Part shown: positions 42,621-50,840 of the stretch, piece by piece | Layout of the letters: each line of letters opens with the position of its first letter | Position numbering within the stretch: position 1 is the stretch's first letter | Assembly: GCF_015461835.1 (NCBI RefSeq) | Contig: NZ_JACOPX010000026.1 | Coordinates: 1 to 64,000, forward strand | From: Pseudomonas neuropathica | GTDB taxonomy: Bacteria > Pseudomonadota > Gammaproteobacteria > Pseudomonadales > Pseudomonadaceae | Direction of reading: 5' to 3' | Length of the DNA: 64,000 nucleotides | The notes under the pieces: model-generated | The model's input: only the letters and a program-made list of their open reading frames with translations | Databases searched by the model: none | Told to the model about the DNA's origin: nothing | Made by a program: the position numbers and the translations under genes

Positions 42621-42824
42621 TTTTCGCCTCCAGAGGCTGCGTTGAGTGGCCAAACTGGAACATCCGACTCCTGGATACAAGACCTTCACACCCCCTTCGC
42701 CGGCGTCCTACAACTAAAAGGGCACGGCCCTACAAAAATCAGCGTCTGCGCCTGATTACGCGACTTTTCCTCCTTGTACTACGGTGGCCAACAAAGCATC
42801 TGTCACCCAAAAAACGAGGCCTCA

Positions 42825-43022
42825 ATGAAAGACAAAAAGAGAAGGGCAAAGCTAGAAGAGATTGTTGGATATCACGCTGAAGCACTTCGGTTAGCCGGAG
42901 GTATTTCAGCCAATCAGCGTCATTTTATTGAGGTAGCGGCCAAGTACGGTAAAGAACTCGAACCGGATGGTTGGCTGGCCGGGGGAGGAAGCCAAGTAAG
43001 AAATCCCGGAGAAGAAAACTAA
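42825..43022 (+). CDS. Small basic orphan protein
   Basis: Protein of 65 aa (MKDKKRRAKLEEIVGYHAEA start), with a helical, basic N-terminus and a glycine-rich end. I do not recognise the family. ACGAGG precedes the ATG, and local GC is lower than in neighbours, suggesting acquired DNA. It has no signal peptide, membrane segment or cysteine. A chance frame cannot be excluded. Confidence 0.5.
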   Translation: MKDKKRRAKLEEIVGYHAEALRLAGGISANQRHFIEVAAKYGKELEPDGWLAGGGSQVRNPGEEN

Positions 43023-43169
43023 TGTGGCACCTCTACTGAACGTGGAAGGGCACCTTGGCAACATCCAGTGAAGGTTTGCCCTCGCATCCGTGTCGCCTGG
43101 ATTCGCTCTCCCAACTACCCTTCAAAAACCCGCAGGAAGCGGCTCCCCGATTCAGCTCAAGGAACGACC

Positions 43170-44663
43170 ATGTCCCTCTCCATCGTCCACAGCCGCGCCC
43201 AGATAGGCGTGGAAGCCCCCGCTGTCACCGTCGAAGTCCATCTGGCCAACGGTCTGCCGTCGCTGACCATGGTCGGGCTGCCCGAGGCGGCGGTGAAGGA
43301 GAGCAAGGATCGGGTGCGCAGCGCCATCATCAATTCCGGGCTGCAGTTTCCGGCGCGGCGGATCACCTTGAATCTGGCGCCGGCGGATCTGCCCAAGGAT
43401 GGCGGGCGGTTTGATCTGGCGATTGCCTTGGGGATTCTGTCGGCGAGTGTGCAGGTGCCGTGTCTGACGCTGGATGATGTGGAATGTCTGGGTGAGTTGG
43501 CGTTGTCCGGCGCCGTACGAGCGGTGCGTGGGGTGTTGCCGGCAGCGTTGGCGGCGCGCAAGGCGGGTCGTGCGTTGGTAGTGCCGCGAGCGAATGCCGA
43601 GGAGGCGTGTCTGGCTTCGGGATTGAAGGTGTTTGCGGTGGATCATTTGCTGGAGGCAGTGGCGCATTTCAATGGGCATACGCCGGTTGAGCCCTATGTC
43701 TCCGACGGGTTGATGCATGCCAGCAAGCCTTATCCCGACTTGAATGAAGTGCAGGGGCAAGTGGCGGCGAAACGGGCGTTGCTGATTGCCGCTGCGGGTG
43801 CCCATAACTTGCTGTTCAGCGGGCCGCCGGGGACGGGTAAGACATTGCTGGCCAGTCGATTACCGGGACTGTTGCCGCCGCTGGCCGAGAGTGAAGCTTT
43901 GGAGGTCGCGGCGATTCAGTCCGTCGCCAGTGGCGCACCGCTGACCCATTGGCCGCAGCGTCCCTTTCGTCAACCGCACCACTCGGCCTCCGGGCCGGCA
44001 CTGGTTGGTGGCAGCTCGAAACCGCAACCCGGCGAGATCACCCTCGCCCACCACGGCGTACTGTTTCTCGATGAACTGCCGGAGTTTGATCGCAAGGTGC
44101 TGGAGGTGCTGCGCGAGCCGCTGGAGTCCGGGCATATCGTGATTGCCCGGGCCAAGGATCGCGTGCGTTTCCCGGCGCGATTTCAGTTGGTGGCGGCGAT
44201 GAACCCGTGTCCCTGTGGATATCTTGGCGAGCCGAGTGGCAAGTGTTCCTGCACGCCGGACATGGTGCAGCGCTATCGCAACAAACTGTCGGGGCCGTTG
44301 CTGGACCGGATCGACTTGCACCTGACAGTGGCGCGGGAAGCGACGGCGTTGAACCCGCAGGTAAAGCCGGGAGAAGACAGCGCCAGCGCCGCAGCACTGG
44401 TAGCCGAGGCTCGCGAACGACAGCAAAAGCGTCAAGGCTGCGCCAACGCGTTTCTCGATCTGCCAGGACTCAAAAAACACTGCAAGTTATCCACAACCGA
44501 TGAGAATTGGTTGGAGTCAGCCTGTGAACGCCTGACGCTTTCGCTGCGCTCGGCCCATCGCCTGCTCAAGGTCGCCCGCACTCTGGCAGACCTTGAGCAA
44601 GTCGATGCAATCAAACGCGAACACTTGGCCGAGGCACTGCAATATCGGCCGGCGATACCTTAA
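43170..44663 (+). CDS. yifB: YifB family AAA ATPase (Mg-chelatase-like)
   Basis: ATPase of 497 aa in the YifB/ComM family. It has an N-terminal Lon-protease-like fold (1-170), Walker A GPPGTGKT at 218-225, Walker B GVLFLDELPEF near 300 and a C-terminal Mg-chelatase-type domain. The Cys-rich insert NPCPCGYLGEPSGKCSCTPD near 350 is a family feature. ComM in Vibrio and Acinetobacter is a hexameric helicase promoting branch migration in natural transformation. The start has AAGGAA. The stop overlaps the convergent DUF4432 gene. Confidence 0.93.
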   Translation: MSLSIVHSRAQIGVEAPAVTVEVHLANGLPSLTMVGLPEAAVKESKDRVRSAIINSGLQFPARRITLNLAPADLPKDGGRFDLAIALGILSASVQVPCLTLDDVECLGELALSGAVRAVRGVLPAALAARKAGRALVVPRANAEEACLASGLKVFAVDHLLEAVAHFNGHTPVEPYVSDGLMHASKPYPDLNEVQGQVAAKRALLIAAAGAHNLLFSGPPGTGKTLLASRLPGLLPPLAESEALEVAAIQSVASGAPLTHWPQRPFRQPHHSASGPALVGGSSKPQPGEITLAHHGVLFLDELPEFDRKVLEVLREPLESGHIVIARAKDRVRFPARFQLVAAMNPCPCGYLGEPSGKCSCTPDMVQRYRNKLSGPLLDRIDLHLTVAREATALNPQVKPGEDSASAAALVAEARERQQKRQGCANAFLDLPGLKKHCKLSTTDENWLESACERLTLSLRSAHRLLKVARTLADLEQVDAIKREHLAEALQYRPAIP

Positions 44664-45874
44664 TGCTCGGTCAGATCCACCAACGGCGTCTGCCGCACTT
44701 CGGTCTCGCGCCCGGCCTGAATCTCGGTCACGCGCTTCAAGGCGTTATCCACTGCGCCTTTGTCTGCGAGCAGGCTGTAGCTGATCTGGAACTGTTTGTG
44801 TTCCTCGGGTGCGATGGTCGGCACCAGATTCAGCGGACGCTGATAGCGACGGTTGTAGGAAAAACTGGTGCCCGGCTCCAGCCCCGTAACATAGCCCTGC
44901 CCTTGGGTGTCAGTGTTTTTCCACAGGGAGAACACCGGCAACTGCTGGGTATTGAAGCCAACAGAAACACCGAGGCTGCCCGCCTTGTTGTGCAGCACAG
45001 TCAGGGTTTCGCCCTTGGCATCGGCGTAAGGCACGACGTTGTAGACGGTTTCGTCATAGTCCTTGGTCGGCGCGCGATAGGTCTGCCAGTCCGCAAGATC
45101 ACCCTTGGCCTTGTCGTTGAACGGCGAGACCTGTTTTACCGGCGCAGCAAATCGTGCGCCCTCCTCGAGGAACGGCGTGCTGAAATTGCTGTGGTACAGC
45201 GCCTGGTATTCCTTTGGATAGTCGCCGTTGTTGGTCAGCGTATCGTTGAGTGCAAAGCGCACACTGCCGGGTTCGGTGACCAGTTCAGTGACGACCGAAA
45301 AGTCGACTTTCTTGAAGGCCTGTTCTTTCAATTCGCCACGCAGGCTGATGGCGTAGGGCGGCTTTTCATCGATGTGCAGGGTGACGGTGCTGGCCGGGAT
45401 GTTGGCGGCGCGGCCGTGCAAGGTCAGCAGTTCGCCATTGTCGATGCCGGGATGGCCGACCCATTCGTAACCGCAGCGGGCGACCAGTTCATTGAAGCCC
45501 TCCAGCCAACCCAGCCCACCACGCCCGTTGAGCTCGATAAAGCCCGGGTTGACCACGTCCTTGACCGGCGAATCCCACCCCATCCGCACGTTGCCGACAG
45601 AAGCCTGCAAGACGTTCATGCCTCGGGTGGGCACCACCGAGAGTTTCATCGTGCCGTTATCGATATCGACGATGCTGACGCCTTCTTGCCGCCCACCGTG
45701 CAAGGTACGCAGGCTCACGGAGAAGGGTTTGGCGGTTTTCACACCGAGCTGCTCACTGGTGATGGTCCAGTTTTGCGCGGGCTTGTTGGTATCGAGAAGG
45801 ACGTAATCCCAAGCCATGGCGTGGGAAGCAGCAGTGAAGGCGCCGAGGGCGACGGCGAGTTTGAGCGGGGTCAT
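44660..45874 (-). CDS. DUF4432 family aldose epimerase-like protein
   Basis: Exported protein of 404 aa: signal peptide 1-21 (ending AMA) and a galactose mutarotase-like beta-sandwich of the DUF4432 family. Diagnostic pieces are KLSVVPTRGMNVLQASVGNV near 77, LEGFNELVARCGYEWVGHPG near 124 and HSNFSTPFLEEGARF near 228, with the expected histidine and glutamate. The sugar substrate is unknown. Its position beside yifB is probably incidental. It overlaps yifB by four bases at the 3' end. Confidence 0.85.
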   Translation of the reverse strand: MTPLKLAVALGAFTAASHAMAWDYVLLDTNKPAQNWTITSEQLGVKTAKPFSVSLRTLHGGRQEGVSIVDIDNGTMKLSVVPTRGMNVLQASVGNVRMGWDSPVKDVVNPGFIELNGRGGLGWLEGFNELVARCGYEWVGHPGIDNGELLTLHGRAANIPASTVTLHIDEKPPYAISLRGELKEQAFKKVDFSVVTELVTEPGSVRFALNDTLTNNGDYPKEYQALYHSNFSTPFLEEGARFAAPVKQVSPFNDKAKGDLADWQTYRAPTKDYDETVYNVVPYADAKGETLTVLHNKAGSLGVSVGFNTQQLPVFSLWKNTDTQGQGYVTGLEPGTSFSYNRRYQRPLNLVPTIAPEEHKQFQISYSLLADKGAVDNALKRVTEIQAGRETEVRQTPLVDLTEH

Positions 45875-45982
45875 GGCAGCAGCCTTTATTGGAGTTGTGC
45901 CATTTTTATAGCGCTGCGGAAACGTTTCAGCAAGTATGAAAGATCAAGAGCTCGAGTGTTTTATCCAAGATTGGCAGTGAGC

Positions 45983-46079
45983 CAATCGCGAGCAGGCTCA
46001 CTCCTACAGGGATCTTCAGTGATCACAAACATTGCGACCAACCGATACACCCGTAGGAGTGAGCCTGCTAGCGATAGCG
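45983..46079. repeat. REPIN, GAGCCTGCTCGCGAT class, one arm mutated
   Basis: Inverted pair about 45 bp apart. The right arm reads GAGCCTGCTAGCGATAGCG, one substitution from the class consensus, so the two arms no longer pair perfectly. It lies between the DUF4432 and chemoreceptor genes. Confidence 0.88.
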
Positions 46080-46093
46080 ATTTCAGCCATTCA

Positions 46094-48070
46094 TCAACGG
46101 AAGCGATCAACCTCGGAACGCAGATCCGCCGCCAGCTTCTCCAGCTCTTTAGCCGTCACCGCCAGGTTCGACACCACCTCACGCTGCTCACTGTTGGCCA
46201 ACGCAATGCTCTGCAGGTTACTGCTCAGCAACGTCGCGGTGCTGCTCTGCTCCTGCGTCGCCGTGGTAATCGCGGCAAACTGCTGCCCCGCCGAACGGCT
46301 CTGTTCATCGATTCGCGCCAGCGCCGACGCCACGTTGGCGTTGCGCGACAAACCTTCCTGCATCAGCACATTGCCCTGCTCCATGGTGCTGATCGCGTTG
46401 CCGGTTTCCTGCTGGATGCTGTGGATCATGCTGGAAATTTCATCCGTCGCCTGACGGGTGCGCGAGGCCAGGCTGCGCACCTCATCAGCCACCACAGCAA
46501 AGCCACGACCCTGCTCACCGGCACGGGCTGCCTCGATTGCAGCGTTGAGCGCCAGCAAATTGGTCTGCTCGGCAATCGAAGTAATCACGCCAACGATGCC
46601 GCCAATTTCCTGCGAACGCTGACCGAGGGTGTTGATCACGGTGGCGGTGCTGTTCAAGGCGCCAGCAATTTGCTCCAGCGAGGACGAAGCCTCTTCCATC
46701 GAGCTGCGACCAATCTGCGTTTGCTGGGCATTTTCCTGCGCCAGACGCTGGGTCGCGCCCATGTTGTCGGCGATGTTCAACGACGTCGCACTGAACTCTT
46801 CCACCGCGCCGGCCATGCTGGTGATTTCGCCAGATTGTTGCTCCATGCCTTCATACGCACCACCGGACAAACCGGACAGGGCCTGGGCACGGCTATTGAC
46901 CTCTTCCGAAGAGCGGCGGATGTGCTCGACCATGGTCGACAGCGCCTGGCTCATCTGGTTGAACGCGCGCGACAACTGACCGATTTCATCGTTGCTCGAT
47001 ACGTTCAGGCGAACGCTCAGATCACCGGCGCCCAAGGCCTCGGCCTGACGCACCAGATCCCCCAGAGGCGCCAGTTTGCTGCGCAGCAGCCAGACCACAG
47101 ATCCGACCGCCAGCAGCATCGCCAACAGACTGCCAATGGCCAGTTGCGTACCCACGCTCCAGGTCACCGCGCGGATCTCGGCTTTCGGCATGCTCGCCAC
47201 GACCGACCATGGCCCGCCATCGAACGGCACGGCAATGCTGTAGAAATCTTCCGAGGTGTCGCTCCAGAACTCACCCTTGCCCGGCTTTGCAGCCAAACCT
47301 TTGATCACCGGAACGGCTTGATCCAGCGCCTGCACCCCCGCTGGCGCGACCAGCCATTTGTTTTGCTCGTCGAGCAACGCCAGCGAACCGCTCTGGCCAA
47401 TGCGGAAGCGCTTGAGGTTATCGAACTGGATGTTCTGCGCGTCGGTGTAATCGAAACCAACGAACAGCACCGCAATCACCTTGCCGCTGCCATCGCGCAC
47501 CGGGGTGTATTGGGTCATGTAGGAGCGATCGAACAGCAAGGCGCGACCGACGTAACCCTGCCCCGCCATCAACTTCGCGTAGGCCGGGTGCGCGTGATCA
47601 AGCAAGGTGCCGATGGCACGGGTGCCATCCTGTTTGGTCAGCGAAGTGCTGACGCGGATGAAGTCTTCGCCGCTGCGCACGAACAGTGTGGCGACGCCGG
47701 CGGTCATCTGCTTGAACTCGTCGACTTCCTTGAAGTTGTTGTTCAGCACTTCGCTGCCCAGATGCAGACCCGGGGTCTGGGTGCCGGCAACATTCACCGG
47801 CTCACTAGGGTGAATGCTCAGACCTGCGCTGAAGCGCTTCTCGAACAGCCCGCTCAGGCGCTGGGTGCTTTCACGCAGCGTGCCGTGGAAGGTGCTCAGT
47901 TGGTCGGCCAGCAGCCGCGCCTCACTGGCCAGATGCTCTTCACGGGTGGCGAGGTTGGCGGAGTCCAGCGAACGCAAGGCGAACACCGTACTGCCACTGA
48001 TAACTATCGCCAGTATTACAGCGAGCGCGAGGCCCAGCTGCGAGGAGATCCGAGCGCGAGGTTGAGACAT
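46094..48070 (-). CDS. Methyl-accepting chemotaxis protein with Cache sensor
   Basis: Chemoreceptor of 658 aa. A first transmembrane helix (about 9-30) is followed by a large periplasmic Cache-type ligand domain (to about 300) containing YMTQYTPVRDGSGKVIAVLF. A second transmembrane helix, HAMP segment (LSVRLNVSSNDEIGQLSRAF) and signalling hairpin complete it. The highly conserved tip is EAARAGEQGRGFAVVADEVR. It passes ligand signals to CheA/CheW. The ligand is unknown. The start at 48070 has GGAGCT. Confidence 0.93.
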   Translation of the reverse strand: MSQPRARISSQLGLALAVILAIVISGSTVFALRSLDSANLATREEHLASEARLLADQLSTFHGTLRESTQRLSGLFEKRFSAGLSIHPSEPVNVAGTQTPGLHLGSEVLNNNFKEVDEFKQMTAGVATLFVRSGEDFIRVSTSLTKQDGTRAIGTLLDHAHPAYAKLMAGQGYVGRALLFDRSYMTQYTPVRDGSGKVIAVLFVGFDYTDAQNIQFDNLKRFRIGQSGSLALLDEQNKWLVAPAGVQALDQAVPVIKGLAAKPGKGEFWSDTSEDFYSIAVPFDGGPWSVVASMPKAEIRAVTWSVGTQLAIGSLLAMLLAVGSVVWLLRSKLAPLGDLVRQAEALGAGDLSVRLNVSSNDEIGQLSRAFNQMSQALSTMVEHIRRSSEEVNSRAQALSGLSGGAYEGMEQQSGEITSMAGAVEEFSATSLNIADNMGATQRLAQENAQQTQIGRSSMEEASSSLEQIAGALNSTATVINTLGQRSQEIGGIVGVITSIAEQTNLLALNAAIEAARAGEQGRGFAVVADEVRSLASRTRQATDEISSMIHSIQQETGNAISTMEQGNVLMQEGLSRNANVASALARIDEQSRSAGQQFAAITTATQEQSSTATLLSSNLQSIALANSEQREVVSNLAVTAKELEKLAADLRSEVDRFR

Positions 48071-48254
48071 GGACAGCTCCTGGCCGAGCCACGGGATCCT
48101 CCTTGATCTCGACTCGGAAATTTTTCTGGTTGTGGGGGTGAATCGTGGATACCGGCACGACGGTTCCACAAGCACGTATTCGGCGGTGGATCCAAATACT
48201 TGAGCGGAAAACAAGGTTATGGCACAAGGCCGGCATTGTGGCGGCTCTAACGTT

Positions 48255-49175
48255 TCAGCTCAAGCGCGCGACTGCCGGCAACTCCATGGCGCGGACTTCG
48301 CTTTGCAGAAAGTCGCTGAGACGGCGCAAACGTTCACCTCCCGGGCGGGTCTTTGGCCATACAAGGTAGTAATTCAAACCGCTGGCGACCGCGGTTGGCC
48401 ACGGCAGGCTCAGCCTTCCCTGCGCCACATCTTCGGCGACCATCAACAGGTCGCCCATCGACACACCGTACCCGCGCGCCGCCGCGATCATGCCCAATTC
48501 GAGGGTATCGAACACTTGCCCCCCCTTGAGTGACACCTGATCGGACAGCCCCATGTGTTCCAGCCAACTGCGCCAATCGCGCCGGTCCGGTGTCGGGTGA
48601 AGTAATTCGGTGCAAGCCAGTCGAGCCAGATCCCACGGCTGATCATTCAACAGGTTTGGCGCCCCCACCGGAATCAGCTCTTCAGGAAACAGCAGGCTCG
48701 CCTCCCAATCCGGCGGAAAATGCCCGTCACTCAACAGCACCGCGCAGTCGAACGGCTCATCGTTGAAGTCCACCGAATCGACGTCCATCCACGCACTGGT
48801 CAGTTGCACTTCGTTGCCAGGCTGCAAATGGCGGAAGCGACTCAGGCGCGCGAGCAACCAGCGCATGGTCAGGGTCGAGGGCGCTTTCATGCGCAAAATG
48901 TCGTCCTCGGCACGCAAGGTATTGCAGGCCCGCTCCAGCGCGCTGAAGCCTTCGCGGATCCCGGGCAGCAGCAACCGCGCCGCTTCAGTCAGTTGCAGAT
49001 TGCGCGCGCTGCGATGAAACAGCCGACAGGCGAAGTGATCTTCGAGGGTCCGAATATGCCGACTCACCGCACTCTGGGTAATCGACAGTTCCTCGGCAGC
49101 CCGGGTGAACGAACTATGTCGCGCCGCCGCTTCAAATGCGCGCAGGGCATACAAGGGAGGAAGACGACGAGACAT
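48255..49175 (-). CDS. LysR family transcriptional regulator
   Basis: LysR regulator of 306 aa. The winged-helix domain is at 1-65 (FEAAARHSSFTRAAEELSIT, SAVSRHIRTLEDHF), followed by a substrate-binding domain of the GcvA/AmpR-like group with FDCAVLLSDGHFP and YGVSMGDLLMVAEDVAQGRL. It is divergently oriented to a MATE transporter with a 152-bp gap, a common arrangement in which the LysR protein controls the neighbour. This is inference. The effector is unknown. Confidence 0.92.
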   Translation of the reverse strand: MSRRLPPLYALRAFEAAARHSSFTRAAEELSITQSAVSRHIRTLEDHFACRLFHRSARNLQLTEAARLLLPGIREGFSALERACNTLRAEDDILRMKAPSTLTMRWLLARLSRFRHLQPGNEVQLTSAWMDVDSVDFNDEPFDCAVLLSDGHFPPDWEASLLFPEELIPVGAPNLLNDQPWDLARLACTELLHPTPDRRDWRSWLEHMGLSDQVSLKGGQVFDTLELGMIAAARGYGVSMGDLLMVAEDVAQGRLSLPWPTAVASGLNYYLVWPKTRPGGERLRRLSDFLQSEVRAMELPAVARLS

Positions 49176-49327
49176 GCAGAAAGCTCCGATAGCGGGATAA
49201 AGCCAATCTTAAACCGTTTACTCAGGATGAGTTTTAATCATGCCACCCATCCTTTTTATCCCTTTGTGCAAAGCCCGCCAAGCGCCGAGAATCGACGGTC
49301 TCCTGTTCCCTCTGAAATTGAGTGGTG
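49176..49327. promoter_or_regulatory. LysR-MATE divergent promoter region
   Basis: A 152-bp non-coding gap between divergently transcribed genes. LysR regulators usually bind T-N11-A motifs in such gaps. Candidates exist, but no site could be singled out by eye. Confidence 0.4.
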
Positions 49328-50731
49328 ATGACCATGCAGCATCCTGTGCGTACCGAACTCTGGGCCATTCTGCGGCTGGCAGGGCCGTTGATTGCTTCAC
49401 AGTTGGCGCACATGTTGATGGTGCTGACTGACACGTTGATGATGGCGCGCCTGAGTCCTGAAGCGCTCGCGGGCGGCGGTCTCGGTGCGGCGACTTATTC
49501 GTTCGTGTCGATTTTCTGCATCGGCGTGATTGCAGCGGTCGGCACATTGGTGGCGATTCGCAAGGGCGCCGGCGACATCATTGGCGCTGCGCGTCTGACC
49601 CAGGCCGGATTGTGGCTGGCGTGGCTGATGGCGCTGGGCGCCGGGTTGCTGCTATGGAACCTGAAGCCGGTGTTGCTGCTGTTCGGCCAGACCGAAACCA
49701 ACGTCAACGCGGCCGGACAATTCCTGATTGCCCTGCCCTTCGCCCTGCCCGGCTACCTGAGCTTCATGGCCCTGCGCGGTTTCACCAGTGCAATCGGCCG
49801 GGCGACACCGGTGATGGTCATCAGCCTGGCCGGCACGGTGGCGAATTTCCTGCTCAATTACGCGCTGATCACCGGCATGTTCGGTCTGCCGAAAATGGGC
49901 CTGACGGGGATCGGCCTGGTCACAGCGATTGTCGCCAATTGCATGGCGTTGGCGCTGGCCTGGCACATCCGCCGGCATCCGGCCTATGACGCTTATCCAT
50001 TGCGTGCAGGCTTGTCGCGGCCCAACCGGCAATATCTCAAAGAACTGTGGCGTCTCGGCCTGCCAATCGGCGGCACGTATGCGGTGGAAGTCGGCTTGTT
50101 CGCGTTCGCAGCTCTGTGCATGGGCACCATGGGCAGCACGCAATTGGGCGCGCACCAGATTGCCCTGCAAATTGTCTCGGTGGCGTTCATGGTGCCGGCG
50201 GGGATGTCGTACGCGATCACCATGCGCGTCGGCCAGCATTACGGCGCCGGGCAACTGAGTGATGCGCGGATGTCCGGGCGGGTCGGGATCGTCTTTGGCG
50301 CGGTGGTGATGTTGGGATTCGCGATGGTGTTCTGGCTATTGCCGAACCAGTTGGTCGGGTTGTTCCTCGATCACAATGATCCGGCGTTTGCCGAGGTGAT
50401 TCGCCTGGCGGTGAGCCTGCTGGCGGTGGCGGCGTGGTTCGAGCTGTTCGACGGCACGCAGACGATTGCCATGGGCTGCATTCGTGGACTCAAGGATGCA
50501 AAAACCACTTTTCTGGTCGGGCTCGCTTGCTATTGGCTGATTGGCGCACCGGCGGCATGGTGGATGGCGTTCCATTTGAACTGGGGGCCGACGGGCGTCT
50601 GGTGGGGATTGGCGCTGGGGTTGGCGTGTGCGGCGGTGAGTTTGACGCTGGCGTTTGAATGGAAGATGAAGCGGATGATTCGGCTGGAGCCTGCGTCATC
50701 AAGTCAGTTCACAGTTCCTCAGACCGACTGA
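49328..50731 (+). CDS. MATE family efflux transporter
   Basis: Multidrug exporter of 467 aa with twelve predicted membrane helices in two homologous halves, as in NorM. The N-terminal half has LRLAGPLIASQLAHMLMVLT and MMARLSPEALAGGGLG. The second half has WRLGLPIGGTYAVEVGLFAF. Substrates are unknown; NorM-type proteins expel cationic drugs with Na+ or H+. The start is ambiguous: ATG at 49328 has a GAG site at good spacing, and a second ATG lies six bases on. Confidence 0.92.
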   Translation: MTMQHPVRTELWAILRLAGPLIASQLAHMLMVLTDTLMMARLSPEALAGGGLGAATYSFVSIFCIGVIAAVGTLVAIRKGAGDIIGAARLTQAGLWLAWLMALGAGLLLWNLKPVLLLFGQTETNVNAAGQFLIALPFALPGYLSFMALRGFTSAIGRATPVMVISLAGTVANFLLNYALITGMFGLPKMGLTGIGLVTAIVANCMALALAWHIRRHPAYDAYPLRAGLSRPNRQYLKELWRLGLPIGGTYAVEVGLFAFAALCMGTMGSTQLGAHQIALQIVSVAFMVPAGMSYAITMRVGQHYGAGQLSDARMSGRVGIVFGAVVMLGFAMVFWLLPNQLVGLFLDHNDPAFAEVIRLAVSLLAVAAWFELFDGTQTIAMGCIRGLKDAKTTFLVGLACYWLIGAPAAWWMAFHLNWGPTGVWWGLALGLACAAVSLTLAFEWKMKRMIRLEPASSSQFTVPQTD

Positions 50732-50738
50732 GATCCCT

Positions 50739-50828
50739 TGTAGGAGTGAGCCTGCTCGCGATAGCGGTGTGTCAGTCGAAACAAATGTTGACTGGTAGAT
50801 CGCTATCGCGAGCAGGCTCACTCCTACA
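50739..50828. repeat. REPIN, GAGCCTGCTCGCGAT class
   Basis: Complete doublet with arms TTGTAGGAGTGAGCCTGCTC and GAGCAGGCTCACTCCTACAG, between the convergent MATE and GGDEF-EAL genes. Confidence 0.92.
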
Positions 50829-50840
50829 GGGGTTATGTGT

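Noticed and set aside
42621..42824. A search for a HigB toxin upstream of the HigA-like gene
   Set aside because: No frame with HigB motifs was found on the minus strand in this stretch, so a toxin-antitoxin pair is not claimed.
44663..48106. A plus-strand open frame of 1147 codons across the DUF4432 and chemoreceptor genes
   Set aside because: It spans two real minus-strand genes and a REP element, with no domain and a translated sequence typical of an antisense high-GC frame.
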